Shown here in pieces: positions 27,888 to 39,684 of a DNA stretch of 64,000 nt. The stretch is from contig NZ_JBEPOH010000001.1 in NCBI RefSeq assembly GCF_040546685.1, forward strand, positions 2,232,001-2,296,000, given 5' to 3'. The position numbers and the translations under genes were made by a program. A model generated the notes under the pieces. That model had not been told where the DNA came from and ran no database searches. It worked only from the letters and a program-made list of their open reading frames with translations. Every line of letters begins with the position of its first letter. The stretch's first letter is position 1. The stretch comes from Variovorax sp. OAS795. GTDB taxonomy: Bacteria > Pseudomonadota > Gammaproteobacteria > Burkholderiales > Burkholderiaceae_C.

Positions 27888-28139
27888 ATGAAGGTCCAGA
27901 TCCGTTACTTCGCCTCGGTGCGCGAGGCACTCGACGCCAGCGGTGAAACCGTCGACACCGCCGCTGGCACGCTGGCCGCGCTGCGCGACGAACTCATCGC
28001 CCGCGGCGGCGCCTACGCCACGGCGTTGGCGCGCGGCAAGGCCGTGCGCATGGCGCTCGACCAGGCCATGAGCGACGAGGCGGCCGCGCTGCGCGAAGGC
28101 TGCGAGGTCGCCTTCTTCCCACCCGTCACCGGCGGCTGA
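27888..28139 (+). CDS. moaD: Molybdopterin synthase small subunit MoaD
   Basis: 83 residues, ubiquitin-like fold: MKVQIRYFASVREALDASGE at the start and the obligatory double glycine at the C-terminus (FFPPVTGG). The terminal Gly is thiocarboxylated and donates sulfur in molybdopterin synthase with MoaE. It lies 9 bases after moeA. Its last 14 bases overlap the 3' end of the convergent DapA-like gene. Confidence 0.96.
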   Translation: MKVQIRYFASVREALDASGETVDTAAGTLAALRDELIARGGAYATALARGKAVRMALDQAMSDEAAALREGCEVAFFPPVTGG

Positions 28140-29022
28140 GCCCGGCGTCCAGGGCCACGAGGCGATCTCGCAACGCGTCGGTTGCGCGGGTCATCGGCGA
28201 GCGCAGTTCGCCGCTCATCGATCCGCCGTGCGCCAGGAGCGCCTTGACCGGCCCCGGGTTCGGTTCGGCAAACAGCAACTCGATCAGCGGCCGCAACGGC
28301 TGCCACTCGGCGCGCGCTTGTGCAAGCCGGTTCTCCGCGAGCAGGCGCAGCACCTGCACGAAGCGCCGCGTCTGCACATGTCCGCTTGCCGCAATGGCGC
28401 CCGCGCCGCCTTCGGCCACCGTGGCGAAGATCTGGTGGTCTTCGCCAGACAGCACCTGGAGCCGGCCGTCGGCAATCAGCGCGCGCGTCTTGGCCATGTC
28501 GCCGCCGCAGTCCTTGACGCCGCGAATGCGCGGGTGTTCGGCCAGCGCCAGCAGCGTTTCGCGCGCCAGGGTCGCACCGGTGCGGTAGGGAATGTCGTAG
28601 ATCAGCACCGGCACCGGGCTGGCGTCGGCGATGGCCCGGAACCATTCGAGCAGGCCGGCTTGCGAAGGGCGGATGTAATGTGGCGCGGGCACCAGCAGAC
28701 CCGCCAGACGGTGTTCGGCCAACTGGCGCACCCAGGCCGTGGTCTTGCCCAGGTGGTAGCCAGAGAGGCCCATGACGATCGGCAGTCCCTCGGCGGCAGC
28801 CTGCACGGTTTCGAGTGCGGCGAGCTGTTCGGTCTCATCGAGCGCGGCGGCCTCGCCCGTCGAACCGCAGACCACGAAGCCGGCCACGCCGTCGCCGGCG
28901 AGCCGGCGCGTCAATGCCGAGAGCGCGGCATGGTCGATGGCGCCGCCGCGAAACGGCGTGACAAGGGGGATCCAGAGGCCCGAGAAATCAGGGCTGGCGG
29001 AGAGAGATGATGATTGCGGCAC
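28126..29022 (-). CDS. DapA-family lyase (4-hydroxy-tetrahydrodipicolinate synthase-like)
   Basis: 298 residues from GTG 29022, chosen because TGAGGA lies 6 bases upstream; a GTG at 29034 would add four residues. It is a class I aldolase barrel with LWIPLVTPFRGGAIDHAAL, the motif CGSTGEAAALDETE, the catalytic Tyr in LIYDIPYRTGATL and the Schiff-base Lys in RGVKDCGGDMAKTR. True DapA makes the lysine and diaminopimelate precursor, but the family includes many other pyruvate aldolases. Placement inside the moa genes says nothing about lysine synthesis, so the substrate stays open. Confidence 0.88.
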   Translation of the reverse strand: MPQSSSLSASPDFSGLWIPLVTPFRGGAIDHAALSALTRRLAGDGVAGFVVCGSTGEAAALDETEQLAALETVQAAAEGLPIVMGLSGYHLGKTTAWVRQLAEHRLAGLLVPAPHYIRPSQAGLLEWFRAIADASPVPVLIYDIPYRTGATLARETLLALAEHPRIRGVKDCGGDMAKTRALIADGRLQVLSGEDHQIFATVAEGGAGAIAASGHVQTRRFVQVLRLLAENRLAQARAEWQPLRPLIELLFAEPNPGPVKALLAHGGSMSGELRSPMTRATDALRDRLVALDAGLSRR

Positions 29023-29273
29023 GCGTTTCCTCACGGGAATCGACCGATGGAAAAAGAACCGTCGTTCGATGCGCGCGCAACCCGATGGGGACCAATGCCT
29101 TGGCAGGTTCCGTCGCTCATCCGACGACGGAACCGCAGCTCCGGTCAGACGAGCTTTGGTTTTTTGGCTTTGCTGCCCTGGCGCGCACGGCGGCTCTCAA
29201 GGTGCGTAAGCACCGGAGAAAGCGTGGCGTGGCAAGGCATTGCCGAAGTCTAGCGCGGTGCCACAATCCCGGC

Positions 29274-29750
29274 ATGAGCGATGCACGCGTTTCGATCCAG
29301 ACAGCCGATTTCGACCTCGGACAGGAGGTCGCCGCGTTGCGCGCCGGCGACAAACGCGTGGGCGCGGTCTGCAGCTTCATCGGCACGGTCAGGGATCGCA
29401 ATGACGGCAGCTCGATCGCCTCGATGGAGCTCGAGCACTATCCCGGCATGACCGAGAAGGCCATCGAGGGGATGATCGACGAGGCGCACCGGCGCTTCGA
29501 CATCCTCGGCGCACGTGTGATCCACCGCGTGGGCCTGCTGCGGCCGCCCGACCAGATCATGATGGTGGCGGTGATCTCGGCCCACCGGGGCCAGAGCTTC
29601 GAGGCCTGCGAGTTCCTGATGGACTATCTCAAGACGCAGGCGCCGTTCTGGAAGAAGGAACAAACGCCTGAAGGCGCACGATGGGTGGATGCGCGCGTCA
29701 GCGACGACGCGGCGCTGGCGCGGTGGGGTATCACCGCCAACAACGCCTGA
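29274..29750 (+). CDS. moaE: Molybdopterin synthase catalytic subunit MoaE
   Basis: 158 residues from ATG 29274. Conserved segments are GAVCSFIGTVRDRNDGSSIASMELEHYPGMTEKAI, RVGLLRPPDQIMMVAVISAHRG and the catalytic lysines in APFWKKEQTPEGARWVD. With MoaD it forms molybdopterin from precursor Z. It is split from moaD by the leftward DapA-like gene, and a 250-base intergenic stretch before it must contain its promoter. Confidence 0.96.
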   Translation: MSDARVSIQTADFDLGQEVAALRAGDKRVGAVCSFIGTVRDRNDGSSIASMELEHYPGMTEKAIEGMIDEAHRRFDILGARVIHRVGLLRPPDQIMMVAVISAHRGQSFEACEFLMDYLKTQAPFWKKEQTPEGARWVDARVSDDAALARWGITANNA

Positions 29751-29757
29751 TCTCTCT

Positions 29758-29780
29758 CCCCTCTCGCAGAGGGAGAGGGG
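29758..29780. terminator. Hairpin between convergent moaE and Bug gene
   Basis: Perfect 8-base stem CCCCTCTC (29758-29765) and GAGAGGGG (29773-29780), 7-base loop, between the 3' ends of two convergent genes. There is no clear T tract. This pyrimidine/purine hairpin type is common between genes in high-GC bacteria and may act as a bidirectional stop or mRNA end. Confidence 0.4.
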
Positions 29781-29790
29781 GCAAGGGAGG

Positions 29791-30783
29791 TCAGAGGGGC
29801 TTGAACCCGCTCGACTGGATGATCCGCTCCCAGGCCTGCGTGTAGGTGCGCACGCGGCCTGCGAACTGGCCCTGCGGCTCGTAGGCCACGGTGAGGCCTA
29901 TCGTGGTCAGCTTCTGCTTCACGTCGGGCATGGCCAGCACCTTCTGCAGCGCCTCGCCGTACTTGTCGATGATCGGCTGGGGCGTGCCGACGGGCGCGAA
30001 GATGCCGTAGTAGGGCAGGTCTTCGAGGTTGGAGAAGCCCAGTTCGGTGAAGGTCGGCACGTTCGGCAGCACGGCCTGGCGCCTGGCGCCGATGGAAGCC
30101 ACGATGCGCACCTTGCCCGCCTTGTGGTTCTCGATGAAGTCCGGCACCGAGGCGATGCCCGCGGTGATCTGGTTGCCCAGCATGTCCGCCGTCATCGGTG
30201 CGCTGCCGCGGTAGGGCGCGGGCTGCACGTCGATCTTGTATTTTTCCGAGATCATCTTCACCAGGAACTCCGGAATCGAGGCCGGCGCCGGGATGCCGAT
30301 GGTTTCCTTGCCGCCGCGCTGGGTGCGAACCCATTTCACGTACTCGTCGAGGCTCTTGGCCGGCGTACCGCCCGAGACGGCCAGCACGTTGGCGAAAGTG
30401 GCAAAACCCGCCACGGGCACGAAATCGGTCGCCGGATTGAAGCCCGGGTTCTTCACCACCTGCGGCAGGATCGAGATGGAGTGGTCGTGCGAGAGGAACA
30501 GCGTGTGGCCGTCGGCCGGTGCGGCCTTCAGCGCCTGCGCGGCGATCTGCCCGCCGGCGCCGGCGCGGTTCTCCACCACCACCGGCACGCCCAGCACGTC
30601 CTTGAGCTTCTCGCCCAGCGTGCGGGCGATGGCGTCCGTGCCGGCACCGGCGGGAAAGCCGACCAGCAGGCGGATGGGGGTGCCTTGCGCCTGCGCAAGA
30701 CCGGACAGGCCCAGGGCCGCTACAAAGAGGCCGACGCCGAGCGCCCGGCGAACCGGATGGGGGCTCTGCATTGAAAAAACCAT
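29791..30783 (-). CDS. Bug/TctC-family tripartite tricarboxylate transporter binding protein
   Basis: 330 residues from ATG 30783, chosen for the GGAG 6 bases upstream (in GAATGGAGTCGATC). The signal peptide is about 30 residues, ending near GLAQAQG. Typical Bug features are PIRLLVGFPAGAGTDAIARTLGEKL, then VVVENRAGAGGQIAAQALK, and the C-terminal SSGFKPL. These proteins capture carboxylates or other small metabolites in the periplasm; many betaproteobacterial copies are orphans, and no membrane subunits lie nearby. It is divergent from clpB. Confidence 0.9.
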   Translation of the reverse strand: MVFSMQSPHPVRRALGVGLFVAALGLSGLAQAQGTPIRLLVGFPAGAGTDAIARTLGEKLKDVLGVPVVVENRAGAGGQIAAQALKAAPADGHTLFLSHDHSISILPQVVKNPGFNPATDFVPVAGFATFANVLAVSGGTPAKSLDEYVKWVRTQRGGKETIGIPAPASIPEFLVKMISEKYKIDVQPAPYRGSAPMTADMLGNQITAGIASVPDFIENHKAGKVRIVASIGARRQAVLPNVPTFTELGFSNLEDLPYYGIFAPVGTPQPIIDKYGEALQKVLAMPDVKQKLTTIGLTVAYEPQGQFAGRVRTYTQAWERIIQSSGFKPL

Positions 30784-30846
30784 GATCGACTCCATTCGAA
30801 AGATGAGCAGGCACAGTGCAATACCCGTGCCGGAGACGCCGGACAC

Positions 30847-30875
30847 CTTGAATCGCGTCCGAACAGTCCTATTTT
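30847..30875 (+). promoter_or_regulatory. Heat-shock (sigma-32-like) promoter of clpB
   Basis: CTTGAA (30847-30852) and CCTATTTT (30868-30875) with 15 bases between, close to the sigma-32 pattern CTTGAAA-N13-15-CCCCATNT. The start would fall only about 13 bases before the clpB ATG, leaving room for AGGAA. Confidence 0.5.
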
Positions 30876-30893
30876 GAGTGCAGGAACACCACC

Positions 30894-33515
<2,622 letters not shown>

Positions 33516-33521
33516 AGTCGG

Positions 33522-33863
33522 ATGATGAACTTCATTTTTCGCGTCATTCTTCTGCTTTTGGGCCTGGTGTTCGCGGCCAGCCTCGCCGTGGTGGTCACGC
33601 TGCTCGCGGCCATGTGTGGTGCGCGCTACGCCTGGGGGCGGATCACGGGCCAGCCTGTGACGCCATGGATGGCTTCGATGGGCGGACGTTTCAATCCGCG
33701 CTCGGGCTTCGAGCGCTTTCGCAAGGCGGCGCAGCCGGCCGAGCCCACCGCGGCCGACATGGCCAATGCGCGTGCGCGCGGCGAATCGGTGCGCAGCCCG
33801 TTGTCGCTGCGTCCCGCCGGCGACGTGACCGACGTGCGGGCCCGGCCCGCGCGCGGCGAGTAG
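33522..33863 (+). CDS. Small membrane protein of unknown function
   Basis: 113 residues, starting MMNFIFRVILLLLGLVFAASLAVVVTLLAAMCGARYAWGRITGQP: one long or two short membrane helices at about residues 5-32. The soluble tail of about 75 residues is basic, with Pro/Ala-rich parts and no recognisable domain (NPRSGFERFRKAAQPAEP). It lies 6 bases after clpB and may be part of its transcript. I do not recognise a family; a stress-related role is only suggested by position. Confidence 0.7.
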   Translation: MMNFIFRVILLLLGLVFAASLAVVVTLLAAMCGARYAWGRITGQPVTPWMASMGGRFNPRSGFERFRKAAQPAEPTAADMANARARGESVRSPLSLRPAGDVTDVRARPARGE

Positions 33864-33878
33864 CGGCGCGGCGTATGT

Positions 33879-35727
33879 TCAGGCGCGGTACAGCGCCTCG
33901 ATCTCTTCCGCGTAGGCCTTGTAGATGCTGGAGCGCCGCACCTTCATGGTCGCGGTGACTTCGCCGTCGTCGTGGTCCAACTCTTTTGTGAGCAGGTGAA
34001 AACGCCGGATCTGCGACACCTGCGCGAGCTTCTCGTTGCCGCGTGAAATTTCTGTTTCGATCAACGCGCGCACGCGCGGCTCGTCGACCAGCGAGCGGAA
34101 GTGGGTGAACGGAATGCGTGCCGCTTCGGCCCACTTGCCGACCGTTTCGTAGTCGATCTGCAGCAGTGCACCGACGAACTTGCGGCCGTCCGCCACCACG
34201 ATGCATTCCTTGATGAAGGGGCTGCCCTTCATGGTGTTCTCGATCTCCGAGGGCGTGAGATTCTTGCCGCCGGCCGTGATCATGATGTCTTTCAGGCGGT
34301 CGACGATGCGCAGCTGGCCGTCTTCTTCGCGCACCACGTCGCCCGTATGGAGCCAGCCGTCGCGCAGCGATGCAGCCGTGGCCTCGGGGTTCTTGTAGTA
34401 GCCCTCGAACACCATCTCGCCGCGCACCAGCAGTTCGCCCGCTTCGCCCACGCGGTGCTCGGTGCCCAGCGTGGGCGGGCCCACGGTGCCGATCTTCACG
34501 GCGTCGCTGCGATGGCCGGCAATCATGCCGGTCGATTCGGTGAGCCCGTAGACCTCCACCAGGGGCAGGCCCAGCGTGCGAAAGAAGCGCACCACGTCGG
34601 GCGGGATGGGTGCCGCACCGGTCAGTGCGATGCGCGCGCGCCGCAGTCCGATGAAGTTCTGCAGTGCGCGCAGCACCGTCCAGTAGTGCAGGGCGAAGCG
34701 GCCGCGCTCCGCCAGGGTCCATGCATGGCGCGGTTTCTCGGCCAGCGGCGCGCAGGCGGCCATCGCGCGGCCGAACAGCGCGCGTTGCAGCCGTCCGGCC
34801 TCCTGCATCTTGATGGTGATGCCAGCGTGCAGCTTTTCCCAGATGCGCGGCACGCCGAGGAACATCGTGGGCGCCACTTCGCGCAGGTCTTCCTGCACGG
34901 TGCGGATCGATTCGCCGAAGTTCACCTGCGAGCCCAGGTAGAGCGGCACGAAGGCCGAAAGCATCTGCTCGGCCACATGGCACAGCGGCAGGTACGACAG
35001 GTGCGTGGTGGCGCCATCGAGCGCCAGCCGCTCGGCGATGCCGGGCACCACGCCGCGGATGTTGCGGTACGAAATCATCGCGCCCTTGGGCTTGCCCGTG
35101 GAGCCCGAGGTGTAGATCATGAGGCCGATGTCGGCCAGCGACTGGTGCGCCAGCGCGGCGTCGATCGGCCCGTCGCCCTCGCGTGCATGCACTTCGGCGC
35201 CGGCCCGTTCCACGTCCGCAAAGGTGGCGATGAGTCCGCGCACCTCGGGCGGATAGCTCGCGAGCCCCTTGGTCTCGATGACGACGATCTTGCGCAGGCG
35301 CGGCAGCTGGTCGATCGCGTCGAGCACCTTGTCGGTCTGTTCCTGGTCCTCGCAGACGATCACCTCGATGTCTGCATGGCCGATCACATAGGCCACCTCG
35401 TTGCTGGGGCTGGTCGGATACACGCCGACCGTCACCGCGCCGATCAGGCCCGCGCCCATCTGCGCGAGCAGCCATTCGACGCGGTTCTCGGAGATCACGC
35501 CCAGGTGCCCGCCGCGGCGCAAGGCCCATCGCATGCAGGCCGAGGCCGAAGCGGCTGGCGCGCTGCAGGTAGCCGGCCCAGTCGAGCGGGTGCCAGATGC
35601 CGAAATCCTTTTGCCTGATCGCAATCTGCCGGGGCTGCCGGCGCGCCTGCTCGCGCAGCATCTGCGGCAGCGTGAGCGGGGGGAGCGCTGCTGAGGTCAT
35701 CGGTGTTTCCGTTGGCACTGCGCTCAT
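33879..35727 (-). pseudogene. Long-chain acyl-CoA ligase (FadD15-like), frameshifted near residue 70
   Basis: AMP-forming acyl-CoA synthetase. The body reads MIYTSGSTGKPKGAMISYRN (P-loop), EVYGLTESTGMIAGH, DGWLHTGDVVREEDGQLRIVDRLKD and ITAGGKNLTPSEIENTMK. The N-terminus (MTSAALPPLTLPQMLREQARRQP, then FGLGLHAMGL) is in another frame, and both are joined at about 35521. There GGC-CTT-GCG becomes GGC-CTG-CGC (GLRRGGHLGVISEN) if one T is removed. With that correction the protein would be about 615 residues and complete, so this is either a recent one-base insertion or a sequence error. The start ATG 35727 overlaps the livF stop by 4 bases, last gene of the liv operon. Such ligases with liv-type transporters usually activate imported carboxylic acids. 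Confidence 0.85.
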
Positions 35728-36554
35728 GACAGCCAGCGCTTGCGGCGCTTGTAGTGCTTGAGCGTGCGGAAGCTGCGCGATTCGCCGCTGCCGCCCACGC
35801 CCAGGTAGAACTCCCGCACGTCGGGATCGGCCGCCAGCCGTTCGGCGCTGCCGTCGATCACCACCTTGCCGCTTTCCATGATGTAGCCCGTGTGCGCAAT
35901 GGCCAGCGCCACGCTCGCGTTCTGCTCGACCAGCAGCATCGAGGTGCCGCGCTCGGCGTTGATGCGCGCGATGATCGTGAAGATGTCTTCCACCAGCTTG
36001 GGCGAAAGGCCCAGCGAGGGTTCGTCCAGCAGGATGAGCTTGGGCTGCGCGACCAGCGCCCGGCCGATCGCGAGCATCTGCTGCTCGCCCCCCGAGAGAT
36101 AGCCCGCCAGGCCCTTGCGCCGTTCGTGCAGGCGCGGGAAGTACGCGTAGACGTCGTCGAAATTGCGCGGCGGCGCGGCACCCTGGCGGCCGGCCAGCGC
36201 GTAGGCGGCGGCGACCAGGTTTTCCTCCACCGTCAGGTCCTCGAACACGCGGCGGCCTTCCATCACATGGCTGAGCCCGCGCCGCACCAGCTGCTGCGGC
36301 GCGAGCTGCGCGGTGGGTGCGCCATCGAACACGATACGGCCCGCTTCCACCTCGCCGTCTTCCAGCGCAAGCAGCCCCGACACCGCCTTGAGCGTGGTCG
36401 ACTTGCCGGCGCCGTTGCTGCCCAGCAGCGCCACGATCTGCCCGCGCGGCACGGCCAGCGACAGGCCGCGCAGCACCTGCACGACCTTGTTGTAGACCAC
36501 CTCGATGTTGTTGACCTCCAACACGAGGTCCGGCGGTGCCGCGCGCGCGTCCAT
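35724..36554 (-). CDS. livF: LivF-type ABC transporter ATP-binding protein
   Basis: 276 residues from ATG 36554, which overlaps the binding-protein stop by one base. Walker A is LGSNGAGKSTTLKAVSG, signature LSGGEQQMLAIGRAL, Walker B LILLDEPSLGLSPKLVEDIF. It belongs to the branched-chain amino-acid (HAAT) class. The C-terminal tail is unusually long and basic (about 25 residues, SFRTLKHYKRRKRWLS). It works with LivG, LivH and LivM encoded in the same operon. Confidence 0.92.
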   Translation of the reverse strand: MDARAAPPDLVLEVNNIEVVYNKVVQVLRGLSLAVPRGQIVALLGSNGAGKSTTLKAVSGLLALEDGEVEAGRIVFDGAPTAQLAPQQLVRRGLSHVMEGRRVFEDLTVEENLVAAAYALAGRQGAAPPRNFDDVYAYFPRLHERRKGLAGYLSGGEQQMLAIGRALVAQPKLILLDEPSLGLSPKLVEDIFTIIARINAERGTSMLLVEQNASVALAIAHTGYIMESGKVVIDGSAERLAADPDVREFYLGVGGSGESRSFRTLKHYKRRKRWLS

Positions 36555-37735
36555 CAGTCCAGCGAGATCCAGTCTGACGCGGCCACCATCTTCTGCGCCT
36601 TCATGTCGGCCTTGTAGACGCGGCCCACCGGGATCGAGTTGCCCTTGATGGTGATCGGCGTGCCGATGATCCCGCCGGTGTCGAAGTCCTTGATGGTGTT
36701 GAGCGAGGCCTTGAGGTTCCTGGCGTCCAGCGGCTTGCCTGCCTCCAGCGTGCGCCTGGCGGCTTCGGTGAACAGCATCGCGGTGAGAAAGCCTTGCGTG
36801 TACGCGGTGCTCTGGTACTCGGGGCGCAGCGCGCGGATCTTGTCGAGCATCGGCGCCTTGGCCGAGGTGTCGTAGTAGTAGCGGTAGGGCATGACGCCCA
36901 TGAACCCGTCGGCGCCTTCGCCCATCTTCATGACAGTGGAACTGTCCATGGTCCAGAAGGTGCCCATCCATTTGCTGGTCATGCCCATCTGCTTGCCCTG
37001 CTGGATGAACTCGGGAATGGGCGCCAGGATGTAGCCGTGGAAGATGGTGTAGTCGGGCGCGGCGCGGCGCAGCTTGATGACTTCGGTCGACACGTCGACA
37101 CTGCCCGGCGGCGTCATGAGCTTGACGGGGACCGTCAAGCCCAGCTTCCTGGCGGCGGCCTCGCTGGCCTCGATGGGATCGCGGCCGAACTCGGAATCCG
37201 AGTACACGAAGGCCACCTTGGCGCCGGGCTTTTCCTTGGCGATGTGCCGCAGCAGGATGCCGATCTGTTCGGTGTAGTCGGGCCCCACCAGGAACTGGTT
37301 CGGGTACTTGGCGGCGTCGTTCAGCTCGGTCGCGAACGAGGCACCGGCCATCAGGATCTGGCCGTTGCGGTCGAGCTCGGGGTTGATCGTCTTGGAGAAG
37401 CCCGTGGAGTCGCCGTAGTAGAGGTTGACCTTGTTCTGGCTCGTGATCTTCTTGAAGGCCGCTACAGAGACGTCGACCTTGTAGCCCGTGTCCTCGGGCA
37501 CGTAGCGCAGCTTGCGCCCCTTGATGCCGCCCGCATCGTTGACGATCTTCACGTAGTCGGCAATGCCGGCGTTGATGCCGACGCCCGCGAAGGCGAACAC
37601 GCCGGTCATCGGGATCGAACCGCCGATGACGATGTCCTCGCTGCCTTGCGCATGCGCGAACGGCACCGCGGCCGCGAGGCCGGCGGCAATCAAGAGGGCG
37701 CGGCGGTGTTGGGAAAGCTTCGGTGTCTTGGGCAT
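36554..37735 (-). CDS. LivK-type periplasmic binding protein
   Basis: 393 residues from ATG 37735 (AGGAGA upstream). The signal peptide is MPKTPKLSQHRRALLIAAGL, continuing to cleavage near AHAQG. The mature part is a type I periplasmic binding fold of the Leu/Ile/Val family: GGSIPMTGVFAFAGVGINAGIADYVKIVNDAGGIKGRKL. Substrates in this branch include amino acids, amides and aromatic acids; the ligand cannot be read from sequence. The acyl-CoA ligase in the operon hints at a carboxylic acid such as a phenylalkanoate or fatty acid, which is inference. Confidence 0.9.
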   Translation of the reverse strand: MPKTPKLSQHRRALLIAAGLAAAVPFAHAQGSEDIVIGGSIPMTGVFAFAGVGINAGIADYVKIVNDAGGIKGRKLRYVPEDTGYKVDVSVAAFKKITSQNKVNLYYGDSTGFSKTINPELDRNGQILMAGASFATELNDAAKYPNQFLVGPDYTEQIGILLRHIAKEKPGAKVAFVYSDSEFGRDPIEASEAAARKLGLTVPVKLMTPPGSVDVSTEVIKLRRAAPDYTIFHGYILAPIPEFIQQGKQMGMTSKWMGTFWTMDSSTVMKMGEGADGFMGVMPYRYYYDTSAKAPMLDKIRALRPEYQSTAYTQGFLTAMLFTEAARRTLEAGKPLDARNLKASLNTIKDFDTGGIIGTPITIKGNSIPVGRVYKADMKAQKMVAASDWISLD

Positions 37736-37751
37736 GCTTGTCTCCTGCGGT

Positions 37752-38790
37752 CTAGTTACGGAAAGGCCATAGATGAAAGAAGCGGCGGATGCGCCGCCAC
37801 ACTTCTGCGAGCCCATGCGGCTCGAACACCAGAAATCCGACGATCAGCAGCCCGAACACCACGGTGCGAACGGGCGAGAGGAACACGGCCATCTCGACGC
37901 CGCCGGGCAGCAGGTCGACCACCAGCTTGAGCAGCTCGGGCACCATGGTCATGAACACCGCGCCGAGGATGCCGCCGAGGATCGTGCCCATGCCGCCGAC
38001 GATGATCGCGGCCAGGAAAGAAGATCGACATCAGGAGCGGAAAGCTCTCGGGCGTGACCACGCGGAAGAAGTAGGCCCACAGCCCGCCGGCCACGCCGGC
38101 GTAGAAGGACGAGAGGCCGAACGACAGCAGCTTGTAGCGCAGCAGCGGAATGCCCAGCACCTCGGCCGAGATGTCGCGGTCGCGGATCGCGATGAAGGCC
38201 CGGCCCACGCGCGTTCGAAAGAGGTTGGCCGCGCCGAGCACCATCAGCAGCATGACGGGCACGATCACCCAGTAGAGGCGGAACGAGGTGTCCAGCGGCA
38301 AGCCGAAGAACTGCGCGGGCGGCAGCGAGAGGCCCGATGTGCCGCCCGTGAGCTTGAGGTTGGCGAACAGGAAGTGGGCGATGAACGAAGCGGCAATGGT
38401 GGCAATGGCCAGGTACAGGCCCTTCACGCGCAGCGAGGGAATGCCCACGACCAGGCCTCCGAGCATGGCGACCACGCCGCCTGCGGCAATGTTCAGCAGG
38501 AAGGGCGTGCCGAGCCGTGTGTGCATGATGGCGACGGTGTATGCACCCAGGCCCATGAAGGCGGCCTGGCCCAGGCTCACCAATCCCGTGTAGCCCGTGA
38601 GGATGTTGAGCCCTGTCGCGCTGGCCACGTTGATGGCGACCAGGCACGCGAGGTACAGCCAGTAGTCGCTGGCCATGAACGGGAACAGCACCAGCAGCGC
38701 CGCGCCCATGGCCAGCCACGCCTTCTGTGTGCGCGAGTCGAAGAGCGCCGCATCCGCGACGTAGCTTTGCTTGAGGGTGCCTATGCGCAT
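37752..38790 (-). pseudogene. livM: LivM-type ABC permease, frameshifted near its C-terminus
   Basis: Membrane permease of the branched-chain amino-acid class. Residues 1-257 run from MRIGTLKQSYVADAALF through ATGLNILTGYTGLVSLGQAAFMG and LYLAIATIAASFIAHFLF to TPESFPLLMSIFF in one frame. The rest (MGTILGGILGAVFMTMVPEL, then VFGLLIVGFLVFEPHGLAEVW) is in another. At 38017-38019 the leftward sequence reads TTC-TTT-CCT; with one T fewer it gives SIFFLAAIIVGGMGTILGG, as in intact LivM. Either a real one-base insertion that removes the last helices, or a sequencing error in a short T run. It lies between livH (12 bases) and livK (16 bases). Confidence 0.87.
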
Positions 38791-38802
38791 GGGTCCGCCA
38801 TC

Positions 38803-39684
38803 TCAGAGCCTCTCGATCTCGCGCGTGCCGAACAGGCCGTAGGGCCGCACCATCAGCACGAGGACCAGCACGATGAAGGTTGCGAGCAGCTTGTATTCGC
38901 CGCCCAGGTACGAGCCCGCGAGCGCCTCGACCAGGCCGATGAAGAGCCCGCCGACCAGCGCGCCCAGCACGCTGTCGAGCCCGCCGACGATCACCACCAC
39001 CAGCACCGACAAGCCGAACACGCCCATCGACGACGAGATGCCGCCGATCGCGCCGACGATGATGCCGGCCACGGCCGCGATCATGGCCGAGGCGACCCAT
39101 GCGAGCGAGAACACGCGCGGCACGTTGATGCCCATCGAGTACGCCGCGGCCTGGTCGGATGCAGTCGCCCGCAACGCCACGCCGCCGCGCCAGAAGCGAA
39201 ACAGCAGCAGCACCATGCCGATCAGCACCACCGCGATCAGTGCGCCGTAGGCGATCTTGGGCGCGAGGAACGCTTCGCCGATCATCACCGGCGCGTTCGG
39301 CAGGAACTCCGGCAGCCGTCGCTGGTCCGCGGTCCAGACGATCTCCACCAGCCCGACAAGGATCGACGCCAGCCCCACCGTCACCATGAAGACCGAGATC
39401 GGCGGCTCGCCCAGCAGCGGGCGGATCATGGTGCGCTCGACCACCGCGCCCAGGAGGCCGGTGCCGATCACCGAGCCCAGCACCGCGAGCCAGACCGGCA
39501 GGGAGAAGCTCGCGGCAAAGGTGAAGAACAGGTAGGCGCCGATCATCAGCATCTCGCCGATCGCGATGTTGACCACGCGCGTGGCCTTGTAGACCAGCAC
39601 GAAGGCCAGCGCCGCGAGCGCATACAGGCCGCCGCCGGCAATGCCGGTGAGCGCGATCTCGAACAGGTAGGCCCAATCCATCAT
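38803..39684 (-). CDS. livH: LivH-type ABC permease
   Basis: 293 residues from ATG 39684, which overlaps the livG stop by 4 bases. It has about eight hydrophobic helices and the family motifs GGGLYALAALAFVLVYKATRVVNIAIGEMLMIGAY, VALRATASDQAAAYSMGINVPRV and VGGLDSVLGALVGGLFIGLVEAL. It forms the inner-membrane channel with LivM. The first residues MMDWAYLFEIALTGIAGG are the expected family start. Confidence 0.93.
   Translation of the reverse strand: MMDWAYLFEIALTGIAGGGLYALAALAFVLVYKATRVVNIAIGEMLMIGAYLFFTFAASFSLPVWLAVLGSVIGTGLLGAVVERTMIRPLLGEPPISVFMVTVGLASILVGLVEIVWTADQRRLPEFLPNAPVMIGEAFLAPKIAYGALIAVVLIGMVLLLFRFWRGGVALRATASDQAAAYSMGINVPRVFSLAWVASAMIAAVAGIIVGAIGGISSSMGVFGLSVLVVVIVGGLDSVLGALVGGLFIGLVEALAGSYLGGEYKLLATFIVLVLVLMVRPYGLFGTREIERL

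Noticed and set aside
29100..29170. AGCTC...GAGCT followed by a T run, as a rightward terminator before moaE
   Set aside because: The stem is only 5 bases and no rightward gene lies within 950 bases upstream.
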